Of a stretch of DNA of 6,430 nt, positions 1-5,769 are shown piece by piece. The notes under the pieces are model-generated. The model did not search any database, was not told the DNA's origin, and was given only the letters and a program-made list of their open reading frames with translations. Numbering within the stretch: position 1 is the stretch's first letter; every line of letters begins with the position of its first letter. The translations under genes and the position numbers were made by a program. The stretch is from Rhodoferax sp. UBA6134 (lineage in GTDB: Bacteria > Pseudomonadota > Gammaproteobacteria > Burkholderiales > Burkholderiaceae_C), in assembly GCA_002422455.1 (NCBI GenBank), contig DIVK01000073.1, positions 1 through 6,430 on the forward strand, given 5' to 3'.

Positions 1-73
1 CTTCGCAAGTTGTTGACTTGCAAGGACAGCGTTTCGACAGGTTCAACGCGAGCGGACTTGTTCAGCGTAGCCT
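1..73 (+). repeat. Dispersed intergenic repeat, copy A (partial at window start)
   Basis: Bases 1-73 match the reverse complement of 1955-2027 with 7 mismatches and no gaps by my hand alignment (about 90% identity). Similarity stops at base 74. It contains the core TTTCGACAGGTTCAAC, a variant of the TTCGACAGGCTCAG-type core that I recall as widespread in intergenic regions of Comamonadaceae and other Proteobacteria. Copy B is one half of a larger palindrome (1951-2079), so copy A is probably the right half of a similar element that begins outside the window. No protein is likely to be encoded here. Confidence 0.85.
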
Positions 74-126
74 GAATGTGCGCCGGGGTGTGGGGGCGGG
101 ATCGGGGACAATCGGTTCTTTTGTTG

Positions 127-146
127 CCGCGACTGTTCGCGGTTTT
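127..146 (+). terminator. Small hairpin with T-run in the MFS leader (terminator or attenuator)
   Basis: CCGCGA (127-132) and TCGCGG (137-142) form a perfect 6-bp GC-rich stem with a CTGT loop, followed directly by TTTT (143-146) and more T/G-rich sequence. This has the form of a short intrinsic terminator. It lies just upstream of the likely Shine-Dalgarno of the MFS gene, so it could end transcription from an upstream gene or attenuate transcription into the MFS gene. The stem is short and the T-run is only four long before it is interrupted, so activity is uncertain. Confidence 0.4.
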
Positions 147-153
147 GTGTGTT

Positions 154-159
154 GGAGAG
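154..159 (+). promoter_or_regulatory. Shine-Dalgarno favouring a TTG start for the MFS gene
   Basis: GGAGAG at 154-159 lies 7 bases before an in-frame TTG at 167. It is the best ribosome-binding match near the 5' end of the MFS reading frame. The other starts are GTG 149 (right behind the hairpin, no SD), GTG 209 (GGGAGA at 193-198, about 10 bases away) and ATG 221 (no clear SD). Confidence 0.5.
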
Positions 160-166
160 CTTTGTT

Positions 167-1417
167 TTGTCTGAAGTTGATCCCCCGCGTGCGGGAGAAA
201 GCGCCGTAGTGGCCAGCGTCATGCTGCCGGCCGAGCGGCGGGCCAGCTTTTCGCTGGCCAGCATTTTTGCCCTGCGCATGCTGGGGCTGTTTCTGATCCT
301 GCCGGTGTTTGCGATCGAGGCCGGCAAGTACCCGGGCGGTGACGACCCGGCGCTGGTGGGGTTGGCCATGGGTATTTATGGCCTGACCCAAGCCTTGTTG
401 CACCTGCTTTATGGCCTGGCGTCCGACCGGCTGGGGCGCAAACCGGTCATTGTGTTTGGCCTGGGCGTTTTCGCCGTCGGCAGTTTGGTGGCGGCCCTGG
501 CGCCCAGCCTGACCTGGCTGGTCATTGGCCGCGCGGTGCAGGGCGCGGGGGCCGTGTCGGCAGCCGTGACTGCCCTGCTGGCGGACCAGACCCGGGATGA
601 GGTGCGCACCAAGTCCATGGCGCTGGTGGGCGCCAGCATCGGGTTGATGTTTGCGCTGTCACTGGTCGCAGCGCCCTTGCTGGTGGCCCATGTTGGCCTG
701 GCCGGGCTGTTTGCCCTGACCGGCGGTTTGGCCCTGGCGGGTGTTGCCGTGATGATCTGGTGGGTGCCGCCCGAGCCGCTGCAACATAAAAACCTGCCCC
801 GCGGCCGACTGATGGAGGTCTTGCGCCTGCCCGCCCTGTTGCGCCTGAATTTTGGCGTGTTTGTGCTGCATGCGGTTCAGCTGGCGATGTGGATGGCCGT
901 GCCCGCCCTGCTGGTGCAGGCCGGTTTGCCGCGTGAGCACCACTGGTGGGTTTACCTGCCGGCCGTGCTGGCTTCATTCCTCGTGATGGGGCTGAGCCTG
1001 TTTCCGCTGGAGCGGCGGGGTTATTTGCGGGCGGTGTTCCTGACCGCCATTGGCTGGATCGTGGCCGTGCAGCTGGGTTTGCTCATGCTTGCCTCCGGCA
1101 CACCTTCCGTTGCAGCTCTGGGTGCCCTGCTGTTTGTGTTCTTCTGCGGCTTCAATGTGCTGGAAGCCAGTCAGCCGAGTCTGGCCTCGCGGGTGGCACC
1201 GGCACACGCCCGTGGAGCGGCCATGGGGGTGTACAACACCTTGCAGTCGCTGGGCTTTTTTGCCGGGGGCCTGGCCGGGGGGTGGCTGCTCAAGCGGGGT
1301 GGTGTGCCTGGCCTGTTTGCTGCCTGTGCCGGGGCCATGTTCTTGTGGTTGCTGGTGGCCTGGCCGATGCGGGCGCCTGCCGCCAGGGCGCCGGAACTGG
1401 CGCCAAAGGCAGGATAA
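167..1417 (+). CDS. Major facilitator superfamily (MFS) transporter, YajR/drug-efflux-like
   Basis: This is a polytopic inner-membrane secondary transporter of about 416 residues, the usual MFS length for 12 helices. Hydrophobic segments run from about residue 33 (ALRMLGLFLILPVFAIEA) to near the C-terminus (MFLWLLVAWPM). The loop between helices 2 and 3 carries MFS motif A as GLASDRLGRKP (about residues 83-93 from TTG 167). Helix 4 carries a motif-B-like GRAVQGAGA (about 121-129). These motifs place it in the proton-coupled antiporter part of the superfamily. The fold resembles YajR-like transporters, but there is no C-terminal YAM domain, and the protein ends in a short Ala/Pro-rich tail. 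The substrate cannot be read from the sequence. I chose TTG 167 because GGAGAG sits 7 bases upstream; ATG 221 would remove 18 residues before helix 1 without touching the fold. It stops 27 bp before ssb on the same strand, and I recall this order from Burkholderiales, so the two may be co-transcribed. Confidence 0.9.
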   Translation: MSEVDPPRAGESAVVASVMLPAERRASFSLASIFALRMLGLFLILPVFAIEAGKYPGGDDPALVGLAMGIYGLTQALLHLLYGLASDRLGRKPVIVFGLGVFAVGSLVAALAPSLTWLVIGRAVQGAGAVSAAVTALLADQTRDEVRTKSMALVGASIGLMFALSLVAAPLLVAHVGLAGLFALTGGLALAGVAVMIWWVPPEPLQHKNLPRGRLMEVLRLPALLRLNFGVFVLHAVQLAMWMAVPALLVQAGLPREHHWWVYLPAVLASFLVMGLSLFPLERRGYLRAVFLTAIGWIVAVQLGLLMLASGTPSVAALGALLFVFFCGFNVLEASQPSLASRVAPAHARGAAMGVYNTLQSLGFFAGGLAGGWLLKRGGVPGLFAACAGAMFLWLLVAWPMRAPAARAPELAPKAG

Positions 1418-1444
1418 TCAATCCAAATTCTGGAGGAAGAAACC

Positions 1445-1930
1445 ATGGCATCCGTTAACAAAGTCATTCTCGTGGGCAACCTGGGGCGCGACCCCGAGAT
1501 CCGTTACCTGCCCAGTGGGGATGCTGTGGCCAACATCACGATCGCCACCAGCAGCAAATACAAGAGCAAGAGCGGCGAGATGGTTGAAGAAACCGAGTGG
1601 CATCGCGTCACCTTCTTCGGCAAACTGGCCGAAATCGCGGGCCAGTACCTGAAGAAAGGCCGCCCCGTCTATGTGGAAGGCCGCATCAAGACCCGCAAGT
1701 ACACCGACAAGGATGGAGTCGAAAAATATGCCACCGACATCGTTGCCAACGAGATGCAGATGCTGGGCGGCCGCGAGGGCATGGGTGAGCCTTCGGGTGC
1801 GGATGACGGCGGTGCTTACGCGCGCCCGGCACCCGCGTCCCGGCCCGCAGCCGCCGCGCCGGCGTCGCGTCCGGCCCCGCCGAAGCCGGCAAGCGGCTTT
1901 GACGACATGGATGACGATATTCCGTTCTGA
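1445..1930 (+). CDS. ssb: Single-stranded DNA-binding protein SSB
   Basis: This essential protein coats single-stranded DNA during replication, recombination and repair, and recruits partner proteins through its acidic tail. The product has 161 residues, a normal SSB length. Residues 1-107 form the OB-fold: MASVNKVILVGNLGRDPEIRY at the start, the EWHRVTFFGK block at 51-60, and GRPVYVEGRIKTRKYTD at 72-88. The E. coli Trp54 position is kept (Trp52), while the Trp88 position is Tyr86. Residues about 108-150 are a low-complexity Gly/Ala/Pro linker in which ASRPA occurs twice. The C-terminus MDDDIPF is the canonical interaction tip. GGAGG (1432-1436) lies 8 bases before the ATG, which is strong initiation. 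It follows the MFS gene by 27 bp. Downstream come a palindromic repeat and an intrinsic terminator, so this is the last gene of its transcript. Confidence 0.98.
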   Translation: MASVNKVILVGNLGRDPEIRYLPSGDAVANITIATSSKYKSKSGEMVEETEWHRVTFFGKLAEIAGQYLKKGRPVYVEGRIKTRKYTDKDGVEKYATDIVANEMQMLGGREGMGEPSGADDGGAYARPAPASRPAAAAPASRPAPPKPASGFDDMDDDIPF

Positions 1931-1950
1931 CGAGTACGGAGTTCAAGCGA

Positions 1951-2079
1951 GTTAAGGCTACGCTGAATAAGTCCGTTCACGTTGAGTCTGTCGAAACGCT
2001 GCCCTTGCAAATCAACAACTTGCGAAGGACTTCGACAGGCTCAGTCCGAACGGGGAGACTTGTTCAGCATTGCCTTAAC
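1951..2079. repeat. 129-bp palindromic intergenic element, copy B (REP/MITE-like)
   Basis: The element begins GTTAAGGC (1951-1958) and ends with the exact complement GCCTTAAC (2072-2079). The left arm (about 1951-1999) and right arm (about 2028-2079) are imperfect inverted copies, with a few substitutions and a roughly 3-base insertion in the right arm. Both hold a CTTCGACAG/CTGTCGAA core. The central 28 bases can add a short extra stem (CCTTGC 2003-2008 against GCGAAGG 2022-2028). The left arm plus centre is the inverted partner of copy A at 1-73. I see no target-site duplication next to the 8-bp ends. It starts 20 bp after the ssb stop and abuts the terminator. It is non-coding and fits a dispersed REP-like or MITE-like element; which of these cannot be settled from one full copy. 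Confidence 0.8.
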
Positions 2080-2114
2080 AAAAGCCTGCCAAGTTTCCCG
2101 TTTGCAGGCTTTTT
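2080..2114 (+). terminator. Intrinsic terminator of the ssb transcript (bidirectional form)
   Basis: AAAAGCCTGC (2080-2089) pairs with GCAGGCTTTT (2104-2113) around a 14-base loop, and the stem runs into TTTTT (2110-2114). Because the left arm starts with AAAA, the reverse strand also shows a stem followed by a T-run, so it could stop transcription in both directions. It separates the MFS-ssb unit from the secretion operon. Confidence 0.85.
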
Positions 2115-2119
2115 GATGC

Positions 2120-2138
2120 CCGGCTTGAAAAGAGCCGG
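2120..2138 (+). other. Second hairpin downstream of the terminator
   Basis: CCGGCT (2120-2125) pairs perfectly with AGCCGG (2133-2138) around a 7-base A-rich loop (TGAAAAG). No T-run follows on the plus strand, so it is not a terminator by itself. It may stabilise a 3' end or be chance symmetry in GC-rich DNA. Confidence 0.35.
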
Positions 2139-2141
2139 TTG

Positions 2142-2157
2142 GTAACAGGGTTGTTAC
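2142..2157. promoter_or_regulatory. Perfect dyad upstream of the secretion operon, possible operator
   Basis: GTAACA (2142-2147) and TGTTAC (2152-2157) form a perfect 6-bp inverted repeat with a GGGT spacer, 38 bases before the likely start of the ABC transporter gene. The size and position suit a dimeric regulator or a promoter-overlapping operator. A possible -35 (TTGGTA, 2139-2144, or TTGTTA, 2151-2156) overlaps it, but I see no convincing -10 at normal spacing (TAAACT at 2160-2165 is the nearest, 15 bases after TTGGTA). The promoter is therefore only presumed, and no binding protein can be named. Confidence 0.35.
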
Positions 2158-2194
2158 AGTAAACTCGCGAAAAAATCACTAGAGCGGGATGTGC

Positions 2195-4354
2195 ATGTCA
2201 AATCTGGAAAGCCGGGGAGGCTTGGCGCCCACCGTGGCAGTGAATGATGAACTGCTGGATTGTTTGCTGATCGTAGCGCGGGCCCATGGTGAAGTGCCCA
2301 CCCGCGATGCACTCATGGCCGGTTTGCCAGCCGAGCATGCCCGTCTGACCCCCGGTCTCTTTGCGCGTGCCGCACGCCGGGCGCATCTCAGCAGCAATCT
2401 GGTGCGCTGTCCTTTGGCTGACCTCAAAAATGCCCTGTTGCCGGCCATTGTGCTGTTGCACGGGGAGCGCGCCTGCGTGCTGCTGGGCTTGAATGAAGAT
2501 CGCAGCCAGGCCCGCGTGGTCTACCCCGAACTGGGCGACGCCCCCGTTCAGGTCGAACTCTCCGCCCTGGAGGCCGACTACACCGGCATCTCGATTTACG
2601 CGCGGCCCACCCAGCGTTTTGATGCGCGCACCCCCGAGGTCCGTGCCGGCCGGCACGGTCACTGGTTCTGGAGCGTGATTGCCGAGAGCCGCCCGCTGTA
2701 CCGCGACGTGCTGCTGGCCGCCTTGCTGGCCAACCTGTTTGCGCTGGGCATGCCCCTGTTCACAATGAACGTGTACGACCGCGTGGTGCCCAACCACGCG
2801 TTTGAAACCCTGTGGGTTCTGGCGCTGGGCCTGCTGCTCATGCTGGTGAGCGATCTGGTGTTGCGCACCATGCGCGGGCGCTTTGTGGATCTGGCCAGCA
2901 GCCGGGCCGACGTCAAGTTGTCGGCCTTCATCATGGAGCGCGTGCTGGGCATGCGCATGGAGCAGCGGCCGGCCTCGGCCGGCTCGTTCGCCTCCAATTT
3001 GCGCGCCTTCGAGTCGGTACGCGATTTTATTGGCTCGGCCACGGTGGTGGCCTTTATCGACCTGCCGTTTGCGCTGATTTTCATGATCGTCATCGGCTGG
3101 ATATCCTGGCTCATGCTCATTCCCCTGTGTCTGGGCGCCGCCGTCATGGTGCTGTACGCGCTGGCGGTGCAGGGCCGCATGCATGAACTGGCTGAAACCA
3201 CCTACCGCGCCGGTGCCCAGCGCAATGCCACCCTGATCGAAGGCCTGGTCGGCTTCGAGACCATCAAGGCGCTGGCGGCCGAGGCGCCGATCCAGCGCAA
3301 ATGGGAAAAAAGCGCGGCCCTGCTGGCCCGTGTCGGTGCGCAGCTGCGCCTGCTCTCCAGCACCGCCAGCAACACCTCGGCTTTTGTGCAGCAGTTCATC
3401 AACCTGTGCATCGTCATCATCGGTGTTTACCTGATTTCCGAACGCGAACTCACCATGGGCGGCCTGATCGCCTGCACCATGCTGGCGTCGCGCGCCATGG
3501 GGCCGGTGGGGCAGGTGGCCGGTCTGCTGGTGCAGTACCATACCGCCGCCACCGCACTGACCTCGCTCGATGAAATGATGAAAAAAGAGGTGGAGCGCCC
3601 CGAAAACAGCACCTTCATCAGCCGCGGCCGCCTGACAGGCGCGCTCGAATTTCGCGACGTCAGCTTCACCTATCCGGGGCAGAGCGCGCCGTCGCTGCGC
3701 AACCTTAGCTTCAGCATCAAGCCGGGTGAAAAGGTCGCCATCCTGGGGCGCATCGGCTCCGGCAAAACCACCCTTGAAAAACTCATTCTCGGTTTGTACC
3801 GGCCGTCCGAAGGCGCTGTGCTGGTCGACGGCATTGACCTGCGCCAGCTCGACCCGGCTGAGTTGCGGCGCCAAATTGGTTACGTGCAGCAAGACGTCAT
3901 GCTGTTTTATGGCAGCCTGCGCGACAACATCACCCTGGGGGCGCCGCTGGCGGATGACGCCGCCATCGTCAAGGCGGCAGAAATCGGCGGCATCATCGGG
4001 CTGGTGAACCAGCACCCGCAGGGCTTTGACATGCTGGTGGGAGAGCGTGGCGAATCCCTGTCGGGCGGGCAGCGCCAGGGGGTTGCCATTGCGCGCGCAG
4101 TCATCAACGACCCGCCCATCATGCTGCTGGACGAACCCACCTCGTCCATGGACTACTCCAGCGAGGATGACATCAAACGCCGGCTCACCGAATTTGCGCA
4201 AGGTAAAACCGTGGTGCTGATCAGCCACCGCACCTCGCTGCTGGACCTGGCCGAGCGCATCATCGTCATGGATGGCGGGCGCATCATGGCCGACGGACCG
4301 AAAGAACAAGTGATCACAGCACTGCGCCAGGGGCGCATCGGAAAGGCTGCATGA
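2195..4354 (+). CDS. lapB: Type I secretion ABC transporter (LapB/LssB-type permease-ATPase)
   Basis: This is the inner-membrane half-transporter of a type I secretion system: it dimerises and uses ATP to export a protein substrate through an adaptor and a TolC-like channel. Residues about 15-140 form a C39-peptidase-like domain. Residues about 160-440 form a six-helix exporter domain, followed by the ATPase. Visible ATPase motifs, numbered from ATG 2195, are Walker A GRIGSGKT (518-525), Q-loop YVQQD, signature LSGGQ (622-626), Walker B IMLLDEP (642-648) and the switch His (678). The GRIGSGKTTLEKLILGLYRP block and the DELLDCLLIVARAHG N-terminus match the LapB/LssB subgroup of adhesin exporters as I know it. 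The C39-like domain should be inactive: the catalytic Cys position is Glu19, and the His and Asp positions read as Ala and Tyr. I prefer ATG 2195 because GCGGG (2184-2188) is 6 bases upstream; ATG 2189 would add two residues. The stop overlaps the next start (ATGA). The symbol is by family, not proven orthology. Confidence 0.93.
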   Translation: MSNLESRGGLAPTVAVNDELLDCLLIVARAHGEVPTRDALMAGLPAEHARLTPGLFARAARRAHLSSNLVRCPLADLKNALLPAIVLLHGERACVLLGLNEDRSQARVVYPELGDAPVQVELSALEADYTGISIYARPTQRFDARTPEVRAGRHGHWFWSVIAESRPLYRDVLLAALLANLFALGMPLFTMNVYDRVVPNHAFETLWVLALGLLLMLVSDLVLRTMRGRFVDLASSRADVKLSAFIMERVLGMRMEQRPASAGSFASNLRAFESVRDFIGSATVVAFIDLPFALIFMIVIGWISWLMLIPLCLGAAVMVLYALAVQGRMHELAETTYRAGAQRNATLIEGLVGFETIKALAAEAPIQRKWEKSAALLARVGAQLRLLSSTASNTSAFVQQFINLCIVIIGVYLISERELTMGGLIACTMLASRAMGPVGQVAGLLVQYHTAATALTSLDEMMKKEVERPENSTFISRGRLTGALEFRDVSFTYPGQSAPSLRNLSFSIKPGEKVAILGRIGSGKTTLEKLILGLYRPSEGAVLVDGIDLRQLDPAELRRQIGYVQQDVMLFYGSLRDNITLGAPLADDAAIVKAAEIGGIIGLVNQHPQGFDMLVGERGESLSGGQRQGVAIARAVINDPPIMLLDEPTSSMDYSSEDDIKRRLTEFAQGKTVVLISHRTSLLDLAERIIVMDGGRIMADGPKEQVITALRQGRIGKAA

Positions 4355-5769
4355 TGGCCTGGTTCAACGAAAAAACATTTGAGCGCCTGAGCGCCTGGGT
4401 CAAGCGCAGCACCGAAGCCGCGCAGGCCACGTTTGGTCCGCTGGTCAAGCGCCTCACGCCGGTCGATGAGCCGGACCAGCTCGACTGGGCGGGCGACGCC
4501 GACTGGGCGCGCTTGCAGCAGGAGCCCTTGCGCGCCCGGCGCCTGCTGCGCATTGCTGCCGGCGTCATGGTTTTGCTGCTGATCTGGGCCACGTTTGCCC
4601 GGCTCGATGAAGTTGTGCGCGGCGAGGCCCGCGTGATACCGACCGGCCAGGTGCAGGTGGTGCAAAGCGTGGACGGTGGGGTGGTGGAGGCGCTGCTGGT
4701 CAAGGAGGGTCAGGTGGTTGAAGCCGGCCAGATGTTGATGCGGATCGACCCCACGCGCTTCATCTCCGGCATGCAGGAAAGCCGTGCCAGCCAGCTGGCC
4801 TTGCAGGCCAAGACCCTGCGGCTGGAGGCCCTGACGCGCGGTACCGCGTTCAACCCGCCGCCGGAGTTGACCCGTGAAGTGCCCGACATCGTGGCCCAGG
4901 AAATGCGCCTGTACGAATCGCGCCGGGCCGAAATCGGTGCCCAGCTCTACATCTCGCAAGCCCAGCTGACCCAGCGCCAGCAGGAACTCAACGAAGTGAT
5001 CGCCCGGCGCGACCAGGCCGCCAGCAGCCTGGATCTGATGAACCGCGAACTCGGCGCCACCCGCCCCATGGTCGCCACCGGGGCGGTGTCCGAGGTGGAA
5101 GTGCTGCGTCTGGAGCGTGAAGTTGCCCGTTTGCGCGGCGACCGCGACCAGGCGGCCGCGCAAATCTCACGCGTGCAGTCGGCCATCCATGAGGCCACGC
5201 GCAAGATCGAAGAGGTGCAGCTCACCAGCCGCAACCAGATGAGCGCCGAGCTGTCGGATGCCATGAGCAAGTTGTCCAGCCTGTCGCAAAGCGGCGTGGC
5301 GCTGGAAGACAAGGTCAAACGTGCCGACATCAAGTCACCGGTGCGCGGCACCATCAAGCGCCTGCTGGTCAACACCATGGGCGCGGTGGTGCAGCCGGGC
5401 AAGGAGGTGGTGGAGGTGGTGCCGCTGGACGATGCGCTGATTCTGGAGGCGCAAATCGCCCCGAAAGACATTGCCTTTCTGCGCCCGGGGCAGAAAGCCA
5501 TGGTCAAGTTCACCGCCTATGACTTTTCCATCTACGGCGGACTGGAGGCCGACGTCGTCAACATCGGCGCCGACTCGGTGATCGACGAAAAAGGCAACGC
5601 CTTCTACCACGTGCGGGTCCGCACCCACAAGCCCAGCCTCGGGCCCAATCTGCCCATCATCCCCGGCATGGTGGCGCAGGTGGATATCCTGACCGGCAAG
5701 AAGACCGTGCTGTCCTACCTGCTCAAGCCCGTGTTGCGGGCCAAAGCCAACGCCATGACCGAACGATGA
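4351..5769 (+). CDS. lapC: HlyD-family type I secretion periplasmic adaptor (LapC-like)
   Basis: This membrane-fusion protein links the ABC transporter to an outer-membrane TolC/LapE-type channel. The 472-residue product has a cytoplasmic N-terminus of about 64 residues and one transmembrane helix (about 65-83, LLRIAAGVMVLLLIWATFA). A first lipoyl half follows (about 100-135, with VVQSVDGGVVEALLVKEGQVVEAGQML). A long, charged, Gln/Glu/Arg-rich alpha-helical hairpin spans about 140-325. The second lipoyl half (ADIKSPVRGTIKRLLV, about 325-360) leads into a beta-barrel region and the HlyD-type C-terminal signature (LPIIPGMVAQVDILTGKKTVLSYLLKPV, 434-461). Length and architecture are typical of type I secretion adaptors. 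The start ATG 4351 overlaps the transporter stop as ATGA, with GAAAGG just upstream; ATG 4354 is an equally possible start. It also overlaps the following regulator gene by ATGA, which indicates coupled translation. The symbol rests on family and pairing with the LapB-type transporter. Confidence 0.93.
   Translation: MMAWFNEKTFERLSAWVKRSTEAAQATFGPLVKRLTPVDEPDQLDWAGDADWARLQQEPLRARRLLRIAAGVMVLLLIWATFARLDEVVRGEARVIPTGQVQVVQSVDGGVVEALLVKEGQVVEAGQMLMRIDPTRFISGMQESRASQLALQAKTLRLEALTRGTAFNPPPELTREVPDIVAQEMRLYESRRAEIGAQLYISQAQLTQRQQELNEVIARRDQAASSLDLMNRELGATRPMVATGAVSEVEVLRLEREVARLRGDRDQAAAQISRVQSAIHEATRKIEEVQLTSRNQMSAELSDAMSKLSSLSQSGVALEDKVKRADIKSPVRGTIKRLLVNTMGAVVQPGKEVVEVVPLDDALILEAQIAPKDIAFLRPGQKAMVKFTAYDFSIYGGLEADVVNIGADSVIDEKGNAFYHVRVRTHKPSLGPNLPIIPGMVAQVDILTGKKTVLSYLLKPVLRAKANAMTER

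Noticed and set aside
18..209. A short plus-strand frame whose N-terminus (MQGQRFDRFNASGLVQRSLN) resembles that of a minus-strand frame at 1816-2010.
   Set aside because: The similarity comes from both frames starting inside copies A and B of the same intergenic repeat. The remainders are unrelated and overlap real genes, so this is not a gene family.
2120..2138. The second hairpin as another terminator.
   Set aside because: There is no T-run on the plus strand after the stem, and the terminator at 2080-2114 already fits well. Kept only as a hairpin.
2198..4309. A 703-codon open frame on the minus strand opposite the ABC transporter gene.
   Set aside because: Long antisense frames are expected opposite GC-rich genes. 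Its translation is His/Gln/Gly-rich low complexity with no domain, while the plus strand encodes a full ABC exporter with every motif.
4153..5163. A 336-codon minus-strand frame across the lapB-lapC junction.
   Set aside because: It lies opposite two well-supported genes, has the same compositional shadow character, and shows no recognisable domain or ribosome-binding site.
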